A program made the position numbers and the translations under genes. Positions 43,583-52,172 of a DNA stretch of 64,000 nt are shown in pieces. Every line of letters begins with the position of its first letter. Position 1 is the first letter of the stretch. A model generated the notes under the pieces. It did no database searches. It worked only from the letters and a program-made list of their open reading frames with translations, and was not told the origin of the DNA. Source of the stretch: JAHRAW01 sp965249835 (GTDB taxonomy: Bacteria; Pseudomonadota; Gammaproteobacteria; Arenicellales; Poriferihabitantaceae); the NCBI GenBank assembly GCA_965249835.1, contig CBDFMY010000001.1, positions 434,001 to 498,000 on the forward strand. Reading direction: 5' to 3'.

Positions 43583-44942
43583 TTGATACCCTCTTAATGA
43601 TTGGTAGTTGTAGATAGATTGGAAACGATTGAAGCATGTGGCACGGGCGTTGCGATTGTGTTGTCATTGGCAACCCCGCACCGCCATGACCTCGTAGTAT
43701 ATAACAGAAAAAGCCAGAAATGCAACCGGGAATTCACGTGCCACCATATACTGGACAAATCGGGCAAAAGTTTGGCGATGGATGGTCGTTGTGGTCGTTA
43801 TGGTCGTTGTGCTGTGTAGTGTAAGTGTTCTGTTGCGCACAAAACCGGCAATTCCGCCGCAAATGACAGTGGTGTGAGAAGGGTATTGGCGGCGGCTTAC
43901 GCCGCCGAGTAACCTGTGGCTGATATGCAAAGGTTCAATTGCGCGTGCTCGCGCTTTGCGGGGGGAATGCCCCCCCGCACCCCCCTTTTGGCGCGGGGGA
44001 TCCAGTTGAATAAAGAGTCCAACTCAGTCAGCCACAAAGTCGGCGGCTTCGCCGCCGAAATGATAACGGCTAATGCCGAACCCTCAGTATTGTCACGGCG
44101 AAGCCGCGCAATAGCGGCGGCTTTGCCGCGATATTCTATGCAGGAATTGTATAAGATCACTGTTTCGCTGACGGTTTTTCTCGGTTACTTTTGGCGTCTC
44201 AAAGAAAGTCACACTTTGCGATTTACATTGTCTTCCCAACCCGCGAATGAAAGGTAATGATGAATTGAGAGGATAAAGGCGCGTTGAGAAGCCAAAAGCA
44301 CATTGAGAAAAAATCGCCGGGAGCGCCATGAATCGACTGGGCGCGAGCGAAGCGAGCCCGAAGGGCGCGTATTAGGGATGATACGCGCAAAAAAGCCCGG
44401 TTTGACCGGACTCATTAATTACCAACAAACATTGCGCGCCGGCTTTGTTTATTCAAATAGATGCCCGCTTGCAGCGAGGATGAGGAAAAACTGTCAGCGA
44501 ATAAATGAGCCTATACACCGCCTGCGGTGGTAATGACAAATGATAAGTAATGGTGACCCGAGAGGACAAAGACGAGTTGAGAAGCCAAAAGCACATTGAG
44601 AAAAAATCGCCGGGAGCGCCATGAATCGACTGGGCGCGAGCGAAGCGAGCCCGAAGGGCGCGTATTAGGGATGATACGCGCAAAAAAGCCCGGTTTGACC
44701 GGACTCATTAATTACCAACAAACATTGCGCGCCGGCCTTGTTTATTCAAATAGATACCCGCTTGCAGCGAGGATGAGGAAAAACTGTCAGCGAATAAATG
44801 AGCCTATACACCGCCTTCGGCGGGAATGACGGGCTGGGGAGACAATGGTGAATTGCAAAGTGTGACTCTCTTTGAGACGCCAACGGTAAACGAAAAAAAA
44901 CTGACAGCGAAATAGTGAGCCTATACACATCTTTCGGTTTTA
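43583..44942. repeat. 1.36-kb gene-free repeat block
   Basis: No gene seen. Left part (43583-43870) is unremarkable, with a run of ggtcgt/gttgtg triplet-like sequence near 43785-43815. 43876-44000 is the inverted partner of 36196-36325. 44157-44390 is compound-repeat copy 3. 44283-44542 is repeated in tandem at 44576-44835. The remainder up to 44942 contains further shared spacer segments (gacaatggtgaatt..., ctttgagacgcc). Confidence 0.75.
44283..44835 (+). repeat. Tandem duplication, period 293 bp
   Basis: 44283-44542 and 44576-44835 are almost identical and each contains the REP hairpin core (44311-44390 and 44604-44683). In each, a GCCCGGTTTGACCGGAC hairpin preceded by AAAAAA would act as an intrinsic terminator for leftward transcription, that is downstream of the MqsRA operon. 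The same hairpin occurs at 53304-53327 in the other orientation. Confidence 0.85.
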
Positions 44943-45425
44943 TTAATCGAACCCCACAACCCAAGTAGTAGTCGTAATTTTTTCGGATGATGTGTGTTTT
45001 TTATACTGCGTCTGTCCTTGTTTCAGTAGCCAATCTTTTGCCTGTGGGCAATCAGCCGCCACTCGCAACAATTTATCCATGGGCTCACTTTGAATGATGT
45101 CGCCTCTTTCATACTTGGAAAAAGCATTGGCACCACCACCGAAAATTTGCGAGGCATTCTTTTGTGTCAGGTGTAATTTTTTCCTGATGGCTTTGATTTC
45201 ATCTCCGGTCAACAAACCATCGTGTTTGCGCTTCGCATCGGCGATTTTGAGGTGGTTGCGACGGATTTGCGGAGGGGATATCAAATAAATATCGCATACA
45301 TTGCACAGATAACCTTCTAGTTCATCTACAGTGATGGAATGGTTGCCGTGTTTGAACTGGTTGCTGTGTGTTTTTTCCGTTAACGTTCCTTCATCGCAAA
45401 CGAGACAAGTGTGTAGTTTATTCAT
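44943..45425 (-). CDS. mqsA: MqsA-family antitoxin
   Basis: 160 residues from ATG 45425. The N-terminal zinc-binding domain has Cys-x2-Cys twice (CLVC and CNVC). The C-terminal Xre-type helix-turn-helix reads LHLTQKNASQIFGGGANAFSKYERGD, very close to the MqsA consensus. A ~25-residue C-terminal extension is unusual. It binds and neutralises MqsR and represses the operon. It starts 4 bp after the toxin stop; the toxin-first order is as in E. coli. An in-frame upstream extension overlaps the toxin gene and was not used. Confidence 0.88.
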   Translation of the reverse strand: MNKLHTCLVCDEGTLTEKTHSNQFKHGNHSITVDELEGYLCNVCDIYLISPPQIRRNHLKIADAKRKHDGLLTGDEIKAIRKKLHLTQKNASQIFGGGANAFSKYERGDIIQSEPMDKLLRVAADCPQAKDWLLKQGQTQYKKHTSSEKITTTTWVVGFD

Positions 45426-45429
45426 GGTT

Positions 45430-45771
45430 TTAGCCAAGGTGGAATGAGTTAAGAATGAGGTAAGTGCAATCTCGGTCAAGTTTCAATTTGATGTAGAGGT
45501 CATCAAATTCATTATGTTTGGTGGGTGCAGGCCAACGGAGTTTGTAGACATCAAACCAGATTTGTTTGTTGTGATAGTTGACCGATTCATGATAGTGCCG
45601 TGGTTCCAATCCCAGCAAACATTCACAGATGTTGTCCAACGTGTGCCCCAGATTCTGGCTATCTCGCAGTGGTCTATCAGTCACGAACACGCATCGGTTT
45701 CGCGCCAACCGATGAATGGCATCTAGCGAATATTCATTTGTTGTGCGTTTTTCAGGATTGGGTGTAACCAT
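45430..45771 (-). CDS. mqsR: MqsR-family mRNA interferase toxin
   Basis: 113 residues. The segments LDNICECLLGLEPRHYHESVNYHNKQIWFDVYK and LYIKLKLDRDCTYLILNSFH match the MqsR/RelE-fold pattern (LG L...DFYKS..Y.....WQDVY ... YIK). It would cleave mRNA, in E. coli at GCU. It is followed immediately by the MqsA-type antitoxin, which supports the call. Confidence 0.82.
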   Translation of the reverse strand: MVTPNPEKRTTNEYSLDAIHRLARNRCVFVTDRPLRDSQNLGHTLDNICECLLGLEPRHYHESVNYHNKQIWFDVYKLRWPAPTKHNEFDDLYIKLKLDRDCTYLILNSFHLG

Positions 45772-45779
45772 TATGGTTA
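45765..45779 (-). promoter_or_regulatory. Palindromic operator of mqsRA
   Basis: TAACCATTATGGTTA is a perfect 7-bp inverted repeat with one central base, overlapping the mqsR start codon. E. coli MqsA binds AACCT/AGGTT half-sites of similar form, so this is a likely MqsA operator. A TTGACA on the minus strand lies at 45797-45792. Confidence 0.6.
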
Positions 45780-46132
45780 GTTATTTTTAGATGTCAATAG
45801 GCAATCAGGTATCAAATCGCCATTTTTGGCAAGTTTTTGCCGTTTTTGGCAAGTCGCCCGTCGAAATCGGCGAAATCACTCTAAACCTGCCTGCAAATCC
45901 GCGTGATAGGACGAGCGCACCATTGGCCCTGAAGCGACATGGTTGAAGCCGAGATACCGTATCAGCATGTCGGCTTCCTTTTTTTGTCATGCCAAGAATC
46001 CAGAATGTTTCTGGCATTATGCAGTCAAGAAAATGTACCCCATTTCTTCGGCGGCTGGCGCGGGATGACAGCACTTTGGGCGGTACCCGGGTAATCGCAC
46101 CAAACCGGCAAAGTTGGGCTTCCGTCGAATGT
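45780..46132. other. Spacer holding a lipA remnant
   Basis: About 350 bp without an intact gene. Apart from the lipA remnant (45876-45971) I see a 'gccatttttggcaagttttt' direct repeat (45820-45855) and nothing else recognisable. Confidence 0.5.
45876..45971 (-). pseudogene. 3' remnant of a second lipA (lipoyl synthase)
   Basis: Reading leftward, 31 codons end in LGFNHVASGPMVRSSYHADLQ plus a four-residue tail and a stop, the universal LipA C-terminus. The intact lipA 0.7 kb away ends LGFDNVASGPMVRSSYHADLQ in the same way, but the DNA differs at about 10% of positions. This is therefore a diverged paralogue or the leftover of a replaced gene, not a fresh duplication. The rest of the gene is gone. 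Confidence 0.85.
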
Positions 46133-46606
46133 CTACAGAAACTTCAATAACGAAACCACCAAACCGCTGGTGGCGAATACCACCGCCATTAACATTCCGG
46201 CCATCCATTTAATCAAACCGGCTTTGGATGCTTCGATGTCCTTGCTCAGTTCAGCGCGGACTAGTTCGATGTCCTTGATCAGGTCAGTGCGGACTTGCTC
46301 GATGTGCTTGTTCGTTTCAGCAATGTCCTTGCTCAGGTCAGTGCGGATTTGCTCGATGTGCTTGTTCGTTTCAGCAATGTCCTTGCTCAGGTCAGTGCGG
46401 ACTTGCTCGATGTGCTTGTCTAATTTAGCGTGGATTTTTTCAATGCGCTCGTCCGTTTCCGACAGCCGCTCGTTGGTCACCAAATTGGCGTTGAGCAGAT
46501 TCACCTGTTCCTCGGCAAGCACTTCGGCTTGCTCTTCGGTGAACCCCTTGCTGGTGAGGTTCTTGACGAACCTGTGGGTGTCAAATGCGACTGCTGCTTC
46601 GGCCAT
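46133..46606 (-). CDS. Coiled-coil membrane protein (DUF1640/CCDC90-like)
   Basis: 157 residues. The N-terminal FDTHRFVKNLTSKGFTEEQAEVLAEE matches the DUF1640/MCUR1-CCDC90 family. The middle is a coiled coil containing 18-residue units (HIEQVRTDLSKDIAETNK) repeated about 2.5 times, encoded by a 54-bp DNA repeat (from 46288). A single C-terminal membrane helix (MAGMLMAVVFATSGLVVSLL) is predicted. Bacterial function is unknown. The unit number may vary between strains because the DNA repeats are nearly identical. Confidence 0.75.
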   Translation of the reverse strand: MAEAAVAFDTHRFVKNLTSKGFTEEQAEVLAEEQVNLLNANLVTNERLSETDERIEKIHAKLDKHIEQVRTDLSKDIAETNKHIEQIRTDLSKDIAETNKHIEQVRTDLIKDIELVRAELSKDIEASKAGLIKWMAGMLMAVVFATSGLVVSLLKFL

Positions 46607-46639
46607 GGGCGAATTATATCACAATCCGGCGGTCCCGAA

Positions 46640-47590
46640 TCAGGCGCGCGCCTGCAAATCGGCGTGATAGGACGAGCGCACCATTGGTCCTGAGGCGACA
46701 TTGTCAAAGCCGAGGGATTCGCCGATGGTGCCGAGTTCGGCGAATTCCTGCGGCGTCCAATACCGCTCCACCGCAAGGTGATGGCGGCTCGGCTGTAGGT
46801 ATTGGCCGAGGGTCAGCATGTCGACATCGTGGTCGCGCAGGTCGCGCATGACGGCAACGACTTCTTCTTTGTGCTCGCCGAGCCCAAGCATCAGCCCGGA
46901 CTTGGTCGGCACGTGCGGGCATCGTTGCTTGTTGCGTTGCAATAACTGCAACGATTCGGCGTAGTCCGCGCCCGGTCGCGCTTGTTTGTATAAACGCGGC
47001 ACCGTCTCCAGATTATGATTGAACACATCCGCCGGCGCACGCACGAGAATCTCCAGCGCGGTGTCGATGCGTCCGCGAAAATCCGGCGTCAGGATTTCGA
47101 TTCGGATGTCGGGACAGGCTTCACGCAGTTGAGTTATGCATTCCACGAAATGCGCCGCGCCGCCATCGCGCAGGTCGTCGCGGTCCACCGAAGTAATGAC
47201 CACATAATTCAACTTCATCGCGGCAACGGTGGCGGCGAGTTTGCGCGGCTCATCGGCGTCCAGCGGGTTTGGCCGGCCGTGGGCGACATCGCAAAACGGG
47301 CAACGCCGCGTGCAGATGTCGCCCATAATCAGGAAGGTGGCGGTGCCGTTGCTGAAACACTCGCCGAGGTTGGGGCAGGCGGCTTCTTCGCAAATGGTGT
47401 GCACGCCACGCTCCCGCAACACTCGTTTGAGGTCGGCGACCGCCCGAGTGCCGGTGAAATGCGCGCGAATCCATTTTGGTTTGCGCAGACGCTGTTGCCG
47501 CGGTTGCGGGACAATCTTGACCGGAATGCGCGCCATCTTTTCCGCGCCGCGCAGTTTTTCACCACGAATGATTGGTTGGGGTTTGGTCAT
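46640..47590 (-). CDS. lipA: Lipoyl synthase
   Basis: 316 residues from ATG 47590. It has the LipA auxiliary-cluster cysteines (CEEAACPNLGEC), the radical-SAM motif CTRRCPFCDVAHG and the C-terminal SGPMVRSSYHAD serine. It inserts sulfur into octanoyl groups on GcvH and dehydrogenase E2 subunits. It lies directly after gcvP, whose pathway partner GcvH needs lipoyl, so the context is functional. lipB is not in the window. Confidence 0.95.
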   Translation of the reverse strand: MTKPQPIIRGEKLRGAEKMARIPVKIVPQPRQQRLRKPKWIRAHFTGTRAVADLKRVLRERGVHTICEEAACPNLGECFSNGTATFLIMGDICTRRCPFCDVAHGRPNPLDADEPRKLAATVAAMKLNYVVITSVDRDDLRDGGAAHFVECITQLREACPDIRIEILTPDFRGRIDTALEILVRAPADVFNHNLETVPRLYKQARPGADYAESLQLLQRNKQRCPHVPTKSGLMLGLGEHKEEVVAVMRDLRDHDVDMLTLGQYLQPSRHHLAVERYWTPQEFAELGTIGESLGFDNVASGPMVRSSYHADLQARA

Positions 47591-47608
47591 TGTGTGTTTC
47601 GCCCTCAA

Positions 47609-50476
47609 CTATTCGTAATCCGACATCGGCGGACAACTGCAAACCAGATGCTTGTCGCCATACACATTATCCACCCGGCCAACCGGCGGCCAGTATTTGT
47701 TGATTTCCACTTCGGCGGTCGGGAAAAACGCCCGCTGGCGGGAGTAGGGCATCGGCCAATCGTCGCTTACCAGCAGGTGATAACTGTGCGGCGCGTTGGT
47801 CAGCAGACTGTTTTCCAGGGTAAATTTCTTCTCTTCAATCTCGCGGATTTCCTCGCGAATGGAAATCAGCGCATCGCAGAATCGATCGATTTCCTCTTTG
47901 GATTCGCTTTCGGTCGGCTCGATCATCAGCGAATCCGGCACCGGCCACGACATGGTTGGCGCGTGGTAGCCGTAGTCGATCAGCCGCTTGGCGACATCCT
48001 CCACGGTCACCCCGCAGGCCTCTTTAATTGCCGCCAGGCTGACCACACATTCATGCGCGACTCGCCCGCCGGCGCCTTTATACACCACCGGATAATGCGG
48101 GTTGAGGCGATGCGCGATGTAGTTGGCGCTCAATATCGCCACCTTGGTCGAGCGTTTGAGCCCGTAATCGCCGAGTAGGCGCATAAAGACCCACGAGATG
48201 GGCAGGACCAACGGCGAACCCCATGGTGCCGCCGACACCGTGCCGATCGGATCCGAGCCGCCACGATTGCAACTGACCACCGGGTGGTCGGGCAGAAACG
48301 GCACCAGATGCTTGGTCACGCCGATGGGACCCATGCCGGGCCCGCCGCCGCCATGGGGAATGGCGAAGGTCTTATGCAGGTTGAGGTGCATGACATCGGC
48401 GCCGATTTCGGCTGGGCGACAAATGCCCATCATGGCGTTCATGTTGGCACCGTCCATATACACCTGCCCGCCGTGGTTGTGCACGATTTCGCAAATCTGC
48501 CGGATGCCTTCTTCAAACACGCCGTGGGTGGACGGGTAGGTGAACATACCGGCCGCGAGGTGGGTGTCGTGCTCGCGGGCTTTGGCTTCGAGGTCTTCGA
48601 GATCAATGTTGCCGTTGGGGTCGCATTGCACCACCACCACTTTCATGCCGGCCATGATCGCGCTTGCCGGATTGGTGCCGTGTGCCGAGGAGGGAATCAG
48701 GCACACATTGCGTTCGCCATGACCGCGGGATTTGTGCCAGGCGCGGATGCACAGCAGTCCGGCGTATTCCCCCTGCGAGCCGGCGTTGGGCTGGAAACTG
48801 AAGCCGGCGAAACCGGTCAACTCGCACAACATGGTGTCGAGTTTGTTGATGATGCGGTGATAGCCGCGCGCGTGTTTGGTCGGCGCGAATGGATGAATGT
48901 GCGCGAACAATGGATTGGAAATGGGCTCCATCTCGCTGGCGGCGTTGAGTTTCATGGTGCACGAGCCGAGCGGAATCATCGACCGCGACAGGGTGATGTC
49001 CTTGCTCGCGGTCTTGCGCAGGTAGCGCATGAACTCGGTCTCCGAGCGGTAGCGGTGGAAATGCGGGTGTTCGAGAAAACCGCTGGTGCGTTCGAGGGTG
49101 GTCGGAATGGATTTTTCCAAATCGCGGTTGAAGATCACGCCGCTGACCTCGTGCGCGGTGGTTGCCGCGAATATATGCAATAACCCCGCGACCTTTTCGC
49201 GGTTGATGGTCTCGTCCAAACTGATGCCGAGGTGGTCGTCATCGATCAACCGCAAGTTGTATCTGGCTTGCTCGGCTTTGTCGAGCAGACGGCGCGCGCG
49301 GCCGGGCGTGCGCACCATTAAGGTGTCGAAGAAATGTGGATGCACGACTTCAAAGTCAAGGCGCGTCAATCCGTCGGCCAGTGCGCGCGTCAGGCGGTTG
49401 ATGCGCGTGGCGATGCGCACCAATCCTTCGGGACCGTGATATTGCGCGTAGAAAGTCGCCATGACCGCGAGTAGCACTTGCGCGGTGCAGATGTTGCTGG
49501 TGGCTTTGTCGCGGCGGATGTGTTGTTCCCGAGTTTGCAACGCCATGCGATAGGCGCGCTGGCCGTTGGCATCGATCGAAACGCCGATTAACCGACCGGG
49601 GATGTTGCGTTTGTATTTTTCGCGGGTGGCGAGATACGCCGCGTGCGGGCCGCCGAAGCCCATGGGCACGCCGAATCGCTGGGTCGTGCCCACGGCGATG
49701 TCGGCACCCAATTCCCCCGGCGGCGTTAGCAAAGTCAACGCCAGCGGGTCGGCGGCCATGACCACCAGCGCGTTGTTGGCGTGCATGGTTTCGATGAAGG
49801 TGCGGTAGTCGTAAATCTCGCCCGAAGCACCGGGATACTGCACCAGCGCGCCGAAACATTCGGTGTCTTGTTTGGCAAGAGTATCTTCGTCCAAATCGAT
49901 TACGCGCACTTTGATGCCCATGGGCTCCGCTCTGGTTTGCACCACCGCGATGGTTTGCGGCAGACAATCGCGTCCCACAAGAAATCGGTTGCACGGGTTT
50001 TTGCTAACGCGCCGCGCCAGCATCATCGCTTCGGCGGCCGCGGTGGCTTCGTCGAGTAACGAAGCGTTTGCCATTTCCATGCCGGTCAGGTCGGTAATCA
50101 TCTGCTGAAAAGACAGCAACACTTCAAGCCGCGCCTGACTGACTTCCGGTTGATACGGCGTGTAGGCGGTATACCAATCCGGATTTTCCATTACATTGCG
50201 GCGAATCACCGGCGGCGTTACGGTGCCGTAATAGCCGAGTCCGATCATTGAGATTGCCGCGGTGTTGTCGCCGGCGACCTGGCGGCTCAGTTTGTTCATA
50301 CGATTTTCGTCGAGGGCTTCGGGCAGTCGAAACCGGTGCTTGCTTCGAATCGATGCCGGAATGGTTTGCTCGATCAGTTCATCGAGCGACTCGACTTCCA
50401 GCGACTCCAACATCGAAGCCAACTGCTCCGGATTGGAGCCGATATGTCGAACGGTAAAGTCATCGGCGCGCGGCAT
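47609..50476 (-). CDS. gcvP: Glycine dehydrogenase (decarboxylating), P-protein
   Basis: 955 residues, the full-length single-chain form. The PLP lysine lies in NLHKTFAIPHGGGGPGMGP, after the glycine-rich region. Both homologous halves are present. AGGAG precedes the ATG. It decarboxylates glycine and transfers aminomethyl to lipoyl-GcvH. Third gene of gcvT-gcvH-gcvP-lipA. Confidence 0.96.
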   Translation of the reverse strand: MPRADDFTVRHIGSNPEQLASMLESLEVESLDELIEQTIPASIRSKHRFRLPEALDENRMNKLSRQVAGDNTAAISMIGLGYYGTVTPPVIRRNVMENPDWYTAYTPYQPEVSQARLEVLLSFQQMITDLTGMEMANASLLDEATAAAEAMMLARRVSKNPCNRFLVGRDCLPQTIAVVQTRAEPMGIKVRVIDLDEDTLAKQDTECFGALVQYPGASGEIYDYRTFIETMHANNALVVMAADPLALTLLTPPGELGADIAVGTTQRFGVPMGFGGPHAAYLATREKYKRNIPGRLIGVSIDANGQRAYRMALQTREQHIRRDKATSNICTAQVLLAVMATFYAQYHGPEGLVRIATRINRLTRALADGLTRLDFEVVHPHFFDTLMVRTPGRARRLLDKAEQARYNLRLIDDDHLGISLDETINREKVAGLLHIFAATTAHEVSGVIFNRDLEKSIPTTLERTSGFLEHPHFHRYRSETEFMRYLRKTASKDITLSRSMIPLGSCTMKLNAASEMEPISNPLFAHIHPFAPTKHARGYHRIINKLDTMLCELTGFAGFSFQPNAGSQGEYAGLLCIRAWHKSRGHGERNVCLIPSSAHGTNPASAIMAGMKVVVVQCDPNGNIDLEDLEAKAREHDTHLAAGMFTYPSTHGVFEEGIRQICEIVHNHGGQVYMDGANMNAMMGICRPAEIGADVMHLNLHKTFAIPHGGGGPGMGPIGVTKHLVPFLPDHPVVSCNRGGSDPIGTVSAAPWGSPLVLPISWVFMRLLGDYGLKRSTKVAILSANYIAHRLNPHYPVVYKGAGGRVAHECVVSLAAIKEACGVTVEDVAKRLIDYGYHAPTMSWPVPDSLMIEPTESESKEEIDRFCDALISIREEIREIEEKKFTLENSLLTNAPHSYHLLVSDDWPMPYSRQRAFFPTAEVEINKYWPPVGRVDNVYGDKHLVCSCPPMSDYE

Positions 50477-50536
50477 GGCTACTCCTGGGTTATGTGGCGT
50501 TTGCTTGTGGTGTTTGTTTATGTTTGGGCGCAGTGG

Positions 50537-50911
50537 TCAGTCGAGGGACTGGACAAATTTTTGATAGGCATCGGTGTCCATCAACTGCTCCATGGGTTGC
50601 GTATCATCGGCTTTTATTTTGTAGAACCAACCATCGCCTTCGGGGTCGCTGTTGACCAGTTCCGGGGTGTCCGCCAGTTTGTCGTTGACTTCAACCACGG
50701 TGCCGGAAAGCGGCGACTTGACTTCGCCCGCGGCTTTGACCGATTCCACCACCGCGGCTTCCTCACCACGGGTTAAGTTGGCATTCGCTTCGGGTAATTC
50801 GACAAAGACGATTTCGCCCAGTTGTTGTTGAGCGTGGTCGGTGATGCCGACCGTGTGCACGCCGTCTTGCTCGCGCACCCATTCATGGTCTTCAGTGTAT
50901 TTGATGGTCAT
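50537..50911 (-). CDS. gcvH: Glycine cleavage system H protein
   Basis: 124 residues; the lipoyl-lysine is Lys59 in VESVKAAGEVKSP. GAGGTG precedes the ATG. It carries the aminomethyl group between P and T proteins and is the substrate of the lipA product encoded downstream. Confidence 0.96.
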   Translation of the reverse strand: MTIKYTEDHEWVREQDGVHTVGITDHAQQQLGEIVFVELPEANANLTRGEEAAVVESVKAAGEVKSPLSGTVVEVNDKLADTPELVNSDPEGDGWFYKIKADDTQPMEQLMDTDAYQKFVQSLD

Positions 50912-50977
50912 GTTTCACCTCGCAAGTGTTCAGAAATAGTGGTTGTCGATAAAGTTGATGCTGGGATTGTTAATGAA

Positions 50978-52105
50978 TTAGCGATAAAAATTAGCCGCCA
51001 CGAACGGCAGTTTGACGACCGTTAGCGGTAGCGGTTTGCCTCGCACCAGTGCCTGCAATTTGGTTCCGGTGGTAGCGTGTTCGGGCGTAACATAGCCCAT
51101 GCTGACCGGATGACCGAGGCTCGGGCTAAACCCGCCGCTGGTAACCAGGCCGATGGAGTTGCCATCGGCATCCAGCAGGTCGGCGCCTTCACGCACCGGT
51201 GCGCGCCCCTCGGGCAGCAAACCGACCCGCCGGCGGGAGATATTATTAGGTAGTTGCGGGAGAATAATATCGGCGCCGGGGAAACCGCCGGCGCGTTCGC
51301 CATCGTTGCGCCGCTCCTTTGATAGTGCCCAGTTCAATCCGGCTTCCACCGGCGTGGTCTCGGCCGTGATGTCGTGGCCATACAAACATAAACCGGCTTC
51401 CAGCCGCAACGAATCGCGCGCGCCGAGGCCAATTAATTGCACCGTATCATCGGCAAGCAATCGGCGCGCCACTGATTCGGCATGCGCCGCCGCCATGGAT
51501 AATTCAAACCCATCTTCGCCGGTATAACCCGAACGCGATGCGATGCAAGTTACGCCGTCAATCTTCCATTCGCGCACATGCATAAATTGCATGGTCGCGA
51601 GTTGGTCGTCATCGCAACAACGCGCCATCACCGCCGCCGCCGCCGGACCTTGCAACGCCAGCAACGCCCGATCGTCCTGCAGTTGCGCGTTGCCATCAAA
51701 GTGTGGTTGCAAATGCGCAAAGTCGTTCGCCTTGCACGCGGCGTTGACCACCAGCACGAATCGTTGGCCGAGATTCTGCACCATCAGGTCATCAATGATG
51801 CCGCCTTCGGGATTGGTTAGTAATGCGTATTTCTGACGATACGGCGGCAGCGACAAAATATCCATCGGCATCAGCGCTTCCAGTGCCGCCGCGGTTTTTT
51901 CAGGTGCCACGCCGGAAATGTCAATCTGCCCCATGTGCGAGACATCAAACAAACCGGCGAATTGGCGGGTGTGCCGGTGCTCTTTGATGATGCCGTCGGG
52001 ATAATTCACCGGCATCTCATAACCGGCGAACGGCACCATCTTTGCGCCGTGTTGCAGATGAAGGGCGTGTAGCGGAGTGTGTCGGAATGTGGATGGGTCG
52101 GACAT
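50978..52105 (-). CDS. gcvT: Glycine cleavage system T protein (aminomethyltransferase)
   Basis: 375 residues from ATG 52105, which has AAAGG at 7-nt spacing; an ATG two codons earlier is too close to it. Features: FAGYEMPVNYPDG, FDVSHMGQIDISG, the folate-binding region around RSGYTGEDGFE, and AGLCLYGHDI. It yields methylene-THF and ammonia. First of the gcv genes; a gene of unknown function lies 67 bp upstream in the same direction. Confidence 0.95.
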   Translation of the reverse strand: MSDPSTFRHTPLHALHLQHGAKMVPFAGYEMPVNYPDGIIKEHRHTRQFAGLFDVSHMGQIDISGVAPEKTAAALEALMPMDILSLPPYRQKYALLTNPEGGIIDDLMVQNLGQRFVLVVNAACKANDFAHLQPHFDGNAQLQDDRALLALQGPAAAAVMARCCDDDQLATMQFMHVREWKIDGVTCIASRSGYTGEDGFELSMAAAHAESVARRLLADDTVQLIGLGARDSLRLEAGLCLYGHDITAETTPVEAGLNWALSKERRNDGERAGGFPGADIILPQLPNNISRRRVGLLPEGRAPVREGADLLDADGNSIGLVTSGGFSPSLGHPVSMGYVTPEHATTGTKLQALVRGKPLPLTVVKLPFVAANFYR

Positions 52106-52172
52106 GGGCATACCTTTGGGCAATCGCCGCCATTATAGACCAGGATGTTTGCTTTGAGTTGCTTTGAATGGC

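Noticed and set aside
44283..44835. Possible CRISPR array
   Set aside because: There are only two long units (293 bp period) without short regular repeats and unique spacers; no cas genes in the window.
47015..48178. Long open frame (387 codons) on the plus strand over lipA/gcvP
   Set aside because: It is antisense to two clear genes; composition is that of a GC-rich shadow frame without family features.
48284..49183. 299-codon plus-strand frame inside gcvP
   Set aside because: Antisense shadow of a full-length, conserved P-protein.
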